64,000 nt of DNA from Blastomyces gilchristii SLH14081 (taxonomy: Eukaryota; Ascomycota; Eurotiomycetes; Onygenales; Ajellomycetaceae), in contig NW_003101676.1 in assembly GCF_000003855.2 (NCBI RefSeq), forward strand, positions 2,924,796 through 2,988,795. Reading direction: 5' to 3'. A model generated the notes under the pieces. That model was given only the letters and a program-made list of their open reading frames with translations. It was not told the origin of the DNA and made no database searches. This document shows, piece after piece, positions 23,119-32,946 of the stretch. Each line of letters starts with the position of its first letter. Positions within the stretch are counted from its first letter, which is position 1. A program made the translations under genes and the position numbers.

Positions 23119-26100
23119 TTACTTCGTCCGCTCACGAATCTGCCCGGCAATACTCGATTCCGGCATATGCAGATCCCCCTGCTTCACCATCGGCACCAGC
23201 AGTGTCTGCGGACTCTTAACCTTAACATGCTGCGTCGCCCACGCCTTCTGCCGTTGAATCCCACTCTGAGCAAACGAAACAGCCTCCACAAATTGTTCAT
23301 CCCAGATGGCCATGCTTGCCGGCTGCAGTCCCGTCAAGTGACCCTCGATGTATGTACGTGAGGAAGACATCCAATGACTGCAGCGCTTCTAGAGGCTCAT
23401 ATGGATCGTTCGTATAAGTCTTGTGGAAGAAGATGGCGTCGCGAAGCCGCTGTGCGACGGAGCGCCCATATTCTCGGTTCTCGTGATATTTGTCGATCAG
23501 GGGCTGGAAGGTTTGGAGGGCTTCGGTTCACGATCTGACACATGACGCCAAGACCTGATTGGACTTCCAGGTCGTGGACGAGTCGGGGAATCAGATCTCT
23601 GTACATTTCTATGAGCATTTCTAGTGCCTCGTGTGTCACGCCCATCCATCGCTCAGGGAAGCGTAGGCGTTGTTGTGATGGAAGCTCCGTCGCGTGCTGG
23701 GCCGAACCCTGGTTCTTTTCGATATTCTCAACTGCTCTGGTCTGCTCTTCTTTGGCATGTTTGGTCCGTTTGCGAGTGCCTTCCTTTTGGACACATTTCT
23801 CGATGCAGACGGCTCCGGACTTGAACATTTGTTGCTTGGAGATGATGTCCCATTGCTCTAAGTTGAGTTAGCATTGATCTTAAACCTCTTGGGTAGGCTT
23901 AAAAAGCCAAATGATGATACAGATTCATAACTTACCAATAGTTAATTCATTTGCCGCACGAGCTCTGTCGTCCTTACCATCAAAGTAGTCAAAATGGAAA
24001 GGTATGAACACATGTCCCTTGGCGATATCGCGGATGGCGACTGCTAACTCAACACTGCCGCGGCGCGACCGCCCAACGACATCTCCCCGTCCGCTAGATG
24101 TAAAGCTTTCGCGTCCACCCGAGAAATATGAATGACTGGCTCTGGGTCTTGCATCCTGAAGCCGCTTCGAGCGTCCAGTCTTTGTCCGTGTGTGGAAATG
24201 ATAGACATTTCTTCCAGTGGTCAGATGAAGAGAGTAACTACTGGTCGGCCTACCACTTCAATGGGTGGCTTGTAGTGAGCTGCTTTCAAAATTGCTCTGC
24301 CTCCAGGATTCATTCCCATGTACTGTTGTTCCGTGTAGGGCGCGCCGGTCTCCAGATCATGTCCGAACGACTCGCAGTATTGCGCGTCTGTGAAGAATTT
24401 GACATCTTCTAACAAACGTTCTTTGCCATGGGGATATTCTGCTGTGCATGGCCACTGTATCCCCGACCCCCCGGTCAATTTATCATATGACAAAGCGCTG
24501 CAGTCCAGCGGGCGGCCGAACGACATCCGCTTCCATGCTTCAAACACCTCTTCAAAATGCGTGTACGGAATGAACGGCTCGCCATCTTCATTCCTGAAAT
24601 CCATTCTCTTTGCAAAGTCAAGTCAGATATCCAGGTCGACTTTGGCTTCGCCGGTAGGGTCCACTGCTTTCTGAGATAGATGCATAGTCCGATCAGCGTT
24701 GGTGAAGCATCCAGTCTTACCTTACCTCCCCATTGAGCTGCGGGGAGAACCACATCTGAAAAAGCTGCAGTTTCTGTTAGGAAGATATCTTGCGTCATCA
24801 CAAATAAGTCTGGTTTAGATAATAAATTCCGAATCCTGTGTAGATTCGAAAGACCGACGAGCGGATTGGTTCCGGAAATCCAGAACATTTCAATGGAACC
24901 ATTTCAATGAAGCTGAGCATGTTCCGTCTATGAGCTGGCTAGTTCCAGTGAGGCATTTGGATCGTGTTGATGTTCCAAATATCAGCTATTGCTTGCATAT
25001 GTTTAGGATTCTGGAAGTTCCGAAATCCTGGGATCTCCACATCGCAACCAGTCTCGCGGTTGTTCTGCGTCGTGGGGTGTCCGTTCATCTAGAGGATCCC
25101 GCTACCAGGCTTACCGATCTTTCCCAACAGGAGGTTGATTTTATTGATCTGACAGGGGCTGCCAGTAGCTTGGTTGGACCCATAAACGCCCTGAAGCGCG
25201 GTAGACAGTAGAGAAGGAGTGGTTCCAATAATTTTCGCAGCTTATTTCAGCTTTGCCTTGGGGACGCCAGTAATTTTTTCCACGTAATCAGGTGTAACTA
25301 TACTTATCCACCACCTTACGAAGAGCATCTATGCCCACCACATGCTTCGAAACGAACTCCCAATCGATCCAGTCATTTTCAAAGAGTAGATGCTGCAGGC
25401 CATTGAACAAAGAAAGATTTGTCCCGTTCTTGGCTGCTCTGTGGCTCTTGTTGCCGTTTCCGATTTTCTAGGATCGGCGACAATGAGCGCTGGTGGGCTG
25501 GGGCCGTCCAGACGGTGACCATCGCAGCCGAAAGATTCCCGCATGCAGGCCGCAGCGGTTGCTGTACATAGACGGGTATTTCCATCTCTGTTTGAGATAT
25601 ACTTAGTTGGTCTTGACAGCCGGGAAGGGTTTTAAATCAAGGGACTATGATGGATGATGCACGTACATGTGCAATGTATTCAAACCGGCCTTGCCAACCA
25701 TTGCAAAGACGTAGTATTCCCCCAGGAACAGCTGTCCAGAGGCATAAAACCCAATGCCGTGGTTCGTCAACCGTGCTTGGACCTCCTTTGTTTTTTCGAA
25801 AATTAATAACATGGCTTCATCCCATGAGGCTCGCTGGAGCTTTCCATCTCGACGTATAAGCGGGTATTTGAGACGATCAGGGTGGTTTATGGAAACCCAG
25901 CTGCACACGACAAAAGTCAGCAGCGGAAACCTTTGAAGAATAGTTCCGGCCAAATAATGAGGACGATAATAAAAAAAGAAAGAAACAGTTGAATAGAATA
26001 GTAATCTGCTCATCCATTCAGGCCCTTTGGGCCCAGTCTCCCCGGACACACGCCCGCGCACCCTGACCACTTTTCCATCTTTCACTCCAATATCCAACCC

Positions 26101-26280
26101 ACAGCCATTGCTGTGAAGGAATGTTTTAATCGGCGAATGAACACCCTAGAAAACTCAAGAGAAAGGTTAATAATATAAAGATCCCCATCAGGAGTCTCGG
26201 TGAGATGGTCGTCACGTCGTTGGGGCCAGCCATGTTTGTATGGCTTGCGCGCACCCCATATGTCCTTGATAGAGTCGTGA
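23119..26280 (-). pseudogene. Decayed bis-MGD molybdopterin oxidoreductase (prokaryotic nitrate-reductase-like)
   Basis: DMSO-reductase-superfamily enzyme of the NasA/NarB-like group common in bacteria. Order from the N-terminus: KDIWGARKPYKHGWPQRR (26270-26215), HSNGCGLDIGVKDGK (about 26110), WDEAMLLIF, then a 79 bp intron 25588-25666 leading to GNTRLCTATAA with the probable molybdenum-ligand Cys, NLSLFNGLQHLLFEND, TPSLLSTALQGVY, TNPLVGLSNLHRIRNLL, DVVLPAAQW, GGSGIQWPC, TGRNVYHFHTRTKTGR, a 78 bp intron 23858-23935, EQWDIISKQQMFKSG, and a helical C-terminal region with ERWMGVTHEALEML. Lesions: an in-frame loss of roughly 35-40 codons after ESFGCDGH; stops at 25242-25244, 25089-25091, 24939-24941 and 24623-24625; a CTTAC tandem duplication at 24716-24725; several further frameshifts. 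Only one Cys of the CxxCxxxC cluster motif is visible. Substrate unknown. Confidence 0.88.
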
Positions 26281-26610
26281 GGCTGGTTTGGAGCCGCTGT
26301 CTCTGTCTCTGTCTCTGGTTGGTGTGTCTTTTTCCAGATAGATTACATCACGGATCGCTAGATATTCAAATCAATTGCATCTCTCAAGGCCGTAATTGAT
26401 GTTGTGATGCACAGTCAAAGTGACGATCGATATTTAGTATGTACAATGGATCTCTTTGATAACATAAATATAGTAAGCCAAAGACGTCTCTCCCGTCAGA
26501 ACCCAGCGCCTAGAGCCCGCTTAATCTTCGCCTTCATTGCGCGTGAGTTGCTCTCAATTCATCTCTCTGCACGACAAGTACTGGCCTTCTGCCATGTCAA
26601 GCGATTTGAA

Positions 26611-27631
26611 ATGTCATCAACGTCGTGGCAGAGTGATATTCCCAAGTCCGACACGTTTTCTGGGTCTACGAAGCTCGAGGTTAAAAGACTTGCGGGAGAT
26701 CAGTGTTGGGCGTGCGGTGCTCCCAATCCCCAAGTCTGCCATGTGTTTGGGAAAGAGGATCCGCAGGTGAGTAAACAATGCCTCAAATATGGATCTAATC
26801 GGAGATGGGGTAATAAATAATTTCCTACTACCGCTACAGATACAACTAAATATGGTACAATGCAATCTCATCCACTTTGACTTAACCTCAGCCGAGAATG
26901 GGATCGCACTATGTGCAGGCTTCCACGTCCAGTTTGACCAGACGGCTGACCCCGGATTTGTTTTGTTACCTGTGGACTTGCAGTACTTTATTGATGTTGA
27001 GCTTGATGATATTCAGGAGAAAAAGCTTGCATTGAAGAATGGGAAGGATGTCGATGTCCACCGAAGAGTCCCAACAGTTGTAGAATACAAGGCCCACCAG
27101 CACAATGATGGAAAGGTCCCTGCCAACGCAAGTGGAGGATTGTACCGACCAAATTTTCTACAGAACTACCTAGTTGGCGGTCGCCTTCCTTCTAATGTAC
27201 TAAATACCCTCTCAACTCCAAAACAATGGCACGGCGCGCCGGTGGCAACACTCCGACGGGGAATACTGGTGTTAGGGGGTGGTCGAGTACAATCTCTGGA
27301 CGCAGAAACTCGCTCACAACTTGAATTGCTTCAAAATTTGTACTTCCTGAATGATGAAGAGTACTCCCCAGCAGACTATAGCAAGTAGATGCAGTCAGTA
27401 GTGTAACGGGGGCAGAAGAGATCCCTAGATGATGAATAGGGTAGACCAAATAAGTTGCCAAAGCTCAACAATTTAGAGTATGAGTTGGAAAATAAGAGTG
27501 CGGATGAAGACATCACTTCCCGGCGATGTCCCCCTGATGCTATTAACGCGCCCCCGCAGTTGGGTATTGGGACCCGGCCTGACCGCGGAGGAGGCAGTAT
27601 TGCGCTACGCTCCCTGTTGTCTCACAAGTGA
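26611..27631 (+). CDS. HNH-endonuclease-domain protein
   Basis: Fungal HNH-domain protein of unknown role, about 295 aa. Exons are 26611-26766, 26840-27384 and probably 27445-27631. The zinc/HNH signature is QCWACGAPNPQVCHVFGKED, then FDLTSAENGIALCAGFHVQFD split as FDLTSAENGIALC and FHVQFD, keeping Cys pairs, the Asn and both His. GFVLLPVDLQYFI follows, as in this family. Without the third exon the frame stops at 27388; the 60 bp intron 27385-27444 continues it in phase for 61 residues ending GGGSIALRSLLSHK. The start is ATG 26611; an in-frame ATG at 26407 is possible but its stretch looks non-coding. It lies inside the decayed molybdenum locus but shows no stop or frameshift, so it is probably independent. 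Confidence 0.7.
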
Positions 27632-28343
27632 GAGATTTAGAGTAAATATTTACTGTCTTTTTCCTCTACCACCCTGAGCGGTCATTCTGATATACCAAAC
27701 AGCATTCCACCTGTTGAACTCAAATGCCCACCCATATCGCATACATGCATACTGGTTTTGTAAGTGGTCTCGATATTGTAGTAATTCTAATATTTTACTT
27801 CTTGCATGCTCTAAAGGTTGTTGGGGGGTATTTGAACACGGCGCGCCCCCAATTTGATGCCAAAAACTGCAAAGTTAGACGCGCCAGAGGAAGTTTTACA
27901 AAGAACGTTGGGATGCAATGAGAAGGAAGGTTCGTTCCACGGATATAAATCAATGATAGTCACTTACTGTGTGGTCACCCTCCCCCCGGCCACTGACGTA
28001 TATCAAAAATGGGATTGTGGAAAAGACAATTGAGACATGATGGTTTCATTTTCAAAAAAAAAAAAAAAAGAAAAAGAAAAAGAAAAAGAAAAGAAAAAAC
28101 TTCTTTGTTTCTGTTTTCTTCTGTTGAAAAAATTGAGAAAATAATCCCATTAGCGGCAGGTAGACAAATCATATTAACATCTATTCTCACCCAACACAGT
28201 CGCACACTGAAAAAAAGGGGTAAATCTACAATTTTACCCCTATTTGTCGCCATACGTAAAACATCAACAAATAGTCCTCTGCGCTGCTATATATATCCAT
28301 ATATATATGATTCATCCCGTAAAATAACTTTCCACAACCCCAA
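27632..28343. other. Intergenic with an A/G simple repeat
   Basis: No gene. A poly-A run followed by AAAAAG units lies at about 28054-28098, and a run of TATATA-type sequence at about 28288-28310 just upstream of the mobA relic. Confidence 0.5.
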
Positions 28344-29187
28344 ATGCCTCTCCAGGCCCTCATCCTCGCCGGCGGCCAGTCATCGCGCATTGGAGCGCGC
28401 AAGGAACTGCTCCGGCTAACGAGCAATTCGCCACCGCTTTTCCTGCACCTTGCGCTGGTTCTGAAAAGAGCATGCCCGGAGCTGGATGTGGTTCACGTCT
28501 CGTTGAAGGACCGGACCGGGACGCTGTATCTGATGTACTGCAGGCATTGAGGGAGCAGGCGGGACATGTGTACTCTCTATGGCCGGAGGAGTCCTCCAGC
28601 AATGGATGTTGTGTTGTCATTTCACACTCTTCCCCGGGCTACAGCTGCGCAAGTGGTGGGGATGATGGTGGTGGTGATGGGGATGACATGATAATGTCAG
28701 GAGCAAGATAGCCATCAATTTCCGATTCGTATAAGATGATAGCCCAGCCGCAGAAAACGAAAATATCTGTGCCCCAAACCGAAAGTCAGCGTATAACGAC
28801 ATCGGGCCCCCGCCGTGGCCCTCCTGGTGGCTCACACCAGTGATCCGGCCTCAATATGGCTCGTGGTAGCATGGGATTTCCCCCTCCTGGCTCCTCGTGC
28901 TGTACGGTGCACGGTGCTTGCGCGAGCAACACTTTACCACCGGTGTCGATGGCACTTTTGGTTCTTCTTCCTCTCCTTCTAGGCGACAGACCTTGACGTG
29001 CTACCGCAATGCGCAGGGCCACTACGAGCCCCCGTTCGCCATATGGACGCCTGCGGCTCTTGGGATCTTAGATGCCAATATGAAGTGGGGTAACACGGGT
29101 CCGCGGATTGTTATTCAGGAACTTGATTCCAGAGGACTTGGGGAGTTGAGGGTGGTGGTGGTGGTGGTGCCGCGGGAGGAAATGTAG
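28344..29187 (+). pseudogene. mobA: mobA-like molybdenum cofactor guanylyltransferase, frameshifted
   Basis: MobA attaches GMP to molybdopterin to make the guanine-dinucleotide cofactor used by prokaryotic DMSO-reductase-type enzymes. The N-terminal nucleotide-binding motif LILAGGQSSRIGARKELLRL is intact from the ATG at 28344. After VVHVSLKDR the homology moves to another frame (DAVSDVLQALREQAG, about 28510-28560), then to a third with AVALLVAHTSDPASIWLVVA and WDFPLLAPRAV at about 28805-28895, and finally to CYRNAQGHYEPPFAIWTPAA and NTGPRIVIQEL at about 29000-29120. The Asp of the family's VxxCDxP-type motif is kept although the preceding residue is Trp. No single intron scheme explains the frame changes, since the first shift falls within a few codons. 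Part of the decayed molybdenum locus with the genes on either side. Confidence 0.8.
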
Positions 29188-29304
29188 TTGTTAAATGCGA
29201 AATACGATCGAGGAGTGCGGGGACGCGGTGAGGCTATTTAGGGAAGGGGTAGGGAAAAATCTATAAGGATGGAAGCTATAGTTACAGGTTATTAATTATT
29301 ACAG

Positions 29305-30498
29305 TTAGATGTCCGGCTTTAAAAATAAGCCATGGAATAAAGCACGCCCTCCTCCCATCAGGGGGTAAATATCAACACCATCCCCCCCATGAGCTCTGCA
29401 CGATCCGGGTGGATATGCATGCACCCGGCAATCCGCGCCCAGGAATGGCCTAAGTTTACCGGAACTATGGTCTACAACGATGCCGACCTCCATTGCACAC
29501 TGGTCTCCTCGAGAAAGCACTTCCCCAGCACAAAATACGTCGTTATCCGCTGGAAATGATGCAACCAATTTTCTATTCGCAGGGATACCATTTAGCATAT
29601 TAGCGCCATCGTCTCTGCGTGTACTTTCCTTTGCTTCATTCAGTTTATCAGGATGATTATTATTCCTGTGTTGGTGATGTTCCACGAGAGACCGGATTAT
29701 GCCCCGGACAGGCTGTTCAGATGGTTGCGACATCAGCGTGCGAAGATATGGCACGACGAGAAACTTAAGGCAAGCAACACTGGCGACGGGGTTTCCGGGT
29801 AGACCGAAGAATGCAACTTTTTCCTCTTCTTCCCCTTACTTTCTCTTCTTCCTTGTTCACAGGGTCAATGCCATTGATCCAGGAGTAAAAGGAACCATCG
29901 CGAATAGGGCAGGATGGCCCGGCCGCATGGCAACCCTATGGAAAATTATAGAGGCATTCAACCTCTTCAGTGCTTCAGGGATGAAATCGAATTTGCCCAC
30001 AGAGACGCCGCCGGTGGTGATGAGCAAGTCATACTACCGCCTTCCCTGTCGTCCCTGTAGACGGGATAGAATCTTCTCAGCTGCAATCTGGCCGTTATCC
30101 TCCATCGCCCCAAGAAAGTCCACGTCGCACCCTTGCGCTTCTAACACTGCGTAGATAAAAGGGCCATTGACATCCGGGATCCCAAAGTGACCACGACCAC
30201 GATCACCAATACTACCACCACAATAATTGATCAGCTTCGACTCAGTTGAGAAGACACCCACACGCAGCCTCCGCAAAACCCTCACCGTCTCAACTCCACC
30301 GAAGCCAACGCCATCACATGCGGTGGGCGAATAACCGCATTTTCCTCAGTGATCACGTCCCCCTTCTGAAAATCTTCCCCCTTCAGCCGCTTATTCTGAT
30401 TAGGCCTCGCGGGTTTCAAGACACGGACGGCACGCAGCAGTCGAAGGGGTGTTCATCCCTAGCAGGAGCACCGGCAGCAGCAGAAGAAGAAGAAGAAG

Positions 30499-30529
<31 letters not shown>

Positions 30530-30868
30530 GGGCGGAAACCTAGCTCCAGTCATAATTTCCACATAGGGGTATACCCCCTTCTGGCTCTGCGGATAATATA
30601 TCCAGGGGAGGGGCTCATCGCCCGCCGCGATAGTGCCTTTGACGGCAAAGATGACGGGATTTCCGGTCATTATCAGAGGCAGTCCTCGTTGCCTTTGAGC
30701 TTAATGTGTAGCCATCCATGGTGGATGGAGTCCCATTGTGGTGTAGAGAGGGGCGAGAGATGGGTGTCTTTTGATATGCGGTTTAGGGCTTTGTGCGGAG
30801 GAGGAAAGGGAGGATGTCGCGGCCTCCGCTTTGACGAGGTGGATGGCTTCTTTGTACAAGTTACTCAT
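29305..30868 (-). pseudogene. moeA: moeA-like molybdenum-insertion protein, frameshifted
   Basis: MoeA inserts molybdate into adenylylated molybdopterin. In eukaryotes it is normally fused to a MogA-like domain (CnxE/gephyrin); here it stands alone, as in bacteria. From the ATG at 30868: LYKEAIHLVKAEA, TMDGYTLSSKATRTAS, then another frame with FAVKGTIAAGDEPLP and GVYPYVEIMTGARFPP, a run of serines from a GAA repeat (30482-30528), GEDFQKGDVITEENAVIRPP, FSTESKLINYCGGSIGDRGR, GIPDVNGPFIYAVLEAQGCD, a TAG stop at 30034-30036, DLLITTGGVSVGKFDFIPEA, MRPGHPALFAM, FFGLPGNPVASVACLKF, and the C-terminal domain to 29305. At least three frameshifts and one internal stop are visible. It converges with the mobA relic 117 bp away. 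Confidence 0.85.
30482..30528. repeat. GAA trinucleotide microsatellite inside the moeA relic
   Basis: About 15 perfect GAA/TTC units in 47 bp. On the minus strand they read as a serine run placed directly after the conserved EIMTGARFPP motif, in a region where MoeA needs an ordered domain, so the expansion probably followed loss of constraint. Confidence 0.9.
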
Positions 30869-31473
30869 GGATTGGATATGCGAGATACCAGATATTTATG
30901 AATGTATGTACAAAAGGAAGCCGTTTGCTGAGAGGGGTTTAGCAAATAACTACAATATATCTTTTGCATGTTAATAGTTCTGATTACTATGGCAGCCCTG
31001 ACAGCTCTCTCGACGGATGTTCCTTGATGATTTTTGTAGGAGTGATTGTGACTTTGTGACGGCGGGGGAAGGGCATCGATCGCCGGGGCACCAGAGCAGG
31101 TTTACTACGGAGTAGAGTAACTTACTCCACTAAGTTACAGGGCTAGCCTAGCTAGCTACGTAGGTTAAGCTAGTTAACTAGTTAACCTTATGGTAAGTTA
31201 CTGTACATAACACACTCTCCGTTTCAGATTCAGGAAGTGTTTCGGATTTCTATTTTCTTCTTGGCTGGAGGGGTGGAAATAAATAAATAGAACTAAGTAT
31301 AAATAAAATAATATAAAAATAGTTAAATGTTGGTATCTCATGTCACATTCCAAACACGCCCCCAAGAAACAAAACAAGACAAAGAATAGATAAGTATATC
31401 GTAGGTATCATGTAGAATGGTAATATTTATATAAAAACAAAATATAATAATATAATAAAAATAATAAAAATAT
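30869..31473. other. Intergenic with a fold-back sequence
   Basis: Flank of the moeA relic and 3' flank of the GNAT gene. Apart from the inverted repeat at 31117-31201 and an A/T-rich stretch at about 31275-31325, nothing is recognised. Confidence 0.4.
31117..31201. repeat. Short fold-back sequence (GTAACTTAC ... GTAAGTTAC)
   Basis: Nine-base arms at 31117-31125 and 31193-31201 are exact reverse complements and enclose further small palindromes (GCTAGC, GTTAAC, AGTTAACTAGTTAAC). The motif AGTTAACTAGTTA recurs at about 54397-54409 beside the large inverted-repeat element. It may be a very small non-autonomous element or only a palindrome-rich spacer. Confidence 0.4.
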
Positions 31474-32946
31474 CTACCACCCCCTCTCCTCCAAAATAAT
31501 CCTTTCCAAAAACCGCCTCGCCCACCGATCATGCTCCAGGAACTTCCCATGAAACATCCCAGGCAACACCTGCGTCGCATTCGCATGATCGTCCGCGAAG
31601 ACAGGCCCATCAAGGTTCCTCAGCCGACAGAGCCCCACCGCCTCCTCAAGCAACCGCGTCCCAACCCCGCACCGCCGATGCGACTCCTTCACGCTCCACG
31701 CCCGGATAATCCCCGTCCACCTCGCTGAGCTCTTCCGCCTCGATGACCGCGGTCTGGGTAGGAGAAAGCCCGCTGCCCCCATGCTAGCGTTGTTGGTAGT
31801 AGTAGCATCAACACCACAAACACTACCACCAGCACCAGCGCCAGTAGTAGTACTGGTAGTAGTGGAGGTAGAAGAAATAGGAGCAGGAACACTCTTCGTC
31901 TTCGCGATCCTCAGCACAAGAACGCCCACAATCTCTCCCGCACACCTCGCCACGAGCACCTCATCGCGCCGCTGCGAGACGCCATTCACCGAGCTGGCGG
32001 CGAGCCAGGCCCGGGTGCCCACGTCCTCGGCGAGCGCACTGTAGCCGCGGACCATGTACTGGATTGCGAGGAGGGTGAGCAGGCTGCAGAGGGACCAGAG
32101 GGTGAGCATGAGGATGAGGTCGCTGGGCGGGGAGCCCGTGTAGAGCAGTTTGGCGATGGTGAGGAAGAGCATGAGCGAGGTGGCGAGGATGGAGGGGTGG
32201 GAGAGGATGCATTTTGCGGCTAGGTGGCGTTGTTGGGAGACGGTGTCGGCGATTAGGTGGAGGGCTGTGTGGATTTCGTCGGCGGTTGTGGCGGTGGAGG
32301 TTGTTAGGTTTTGTAGTAATATTGTTGCAGTAGTTGTTGTTGAAGGGTTGGAGGGGGTTGTTTTCTTGAATGTGCTCGAGTTCTCATGGTGTAATGGCGT
32401 GTTTCGTGGTAGATATGGTGTTCCATTGAGAGCTGAGCGGGAGAGGGAGGTCCTTTTCGTTTCTGCTAAGGGGTGAGTGAAGGGGTTTAGAGGGTCCGGT
32501 GTATATGTAACGGGGATGAGAGGTGAGGGTGGAAGTAGGTCTTCGTTCAAAGAGGATATCTGGAGATTTGTTCGTAGGGATGATAGGAAGGCTGTTGATA
32601 TATATATAAGTATTAGCAGTTGTTTATAACTATCTACAAAAGCGAACCCCCGCAAGAACGATATCGCAGAACCAATAATCAATAAACACATATTATAGCA
32701 AAAAGCAAAACTTGATCGCCCATATTCGAAGACTTAAAAGTAAAAACTAAAATAAAATAAAATAAAACAATAGAACCCACCAAGCGGAATCCGCAAGCCG
32801 GGAATCTGATCCCCTACATCCCAAGCTGGCAGACTGAGGTCATGTACATGTACATGCAGCAGTGGGACCCGCGAGAGCATGGAGCTAGACGACGACGTCG
32901 AAGAGTGTCCTGCAACACTTGGTCGAAGCCTTGCTGGGCGTTTCAT
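31474..32946 (-). CDS. Membrane-associated GNAT-family N-acetyltransferase
   Basis: Predicted 427 aa GNAT acetyltransferase with two hydrophobic segments (SLMLFLTIAKLLY and LILMLTLWSLCSLLTLLAIQ) ahead of the catalytic domain, so probably anchored to a membrane. Exons are 32946-32781 and 32591-31474; the 189 bp intron with GTGGGT donor joins LRIPL to AFLSSLRTNLQ. The acetyl-CoA-binding segment reads RRCGVGTRLLEEAV, preceded by IIRAWSVKESH, and a conserved C-terminal block is LPGMFHGKFLEHDRWARRFL. A Thr/Ser/Gly-rich insert of about 50 residues interrupts the domain. Substrate unknown. The start is the ATG at 32946, giving a Ser-rich N-terminus. Confidence 0.75.

Noticed and set aside
28411..28565. 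Intron as explanation for the first mobA frame change
   Set aside because: The homology switches frame within a few codons (SLKDR then DAVSDVLQ), leaving no room for an intron.
30449..30901. 150-codon plus-strand frame with an Arg run
   Set aside because: It is the antisense shadow of the moeA relic and its GAA repeat.
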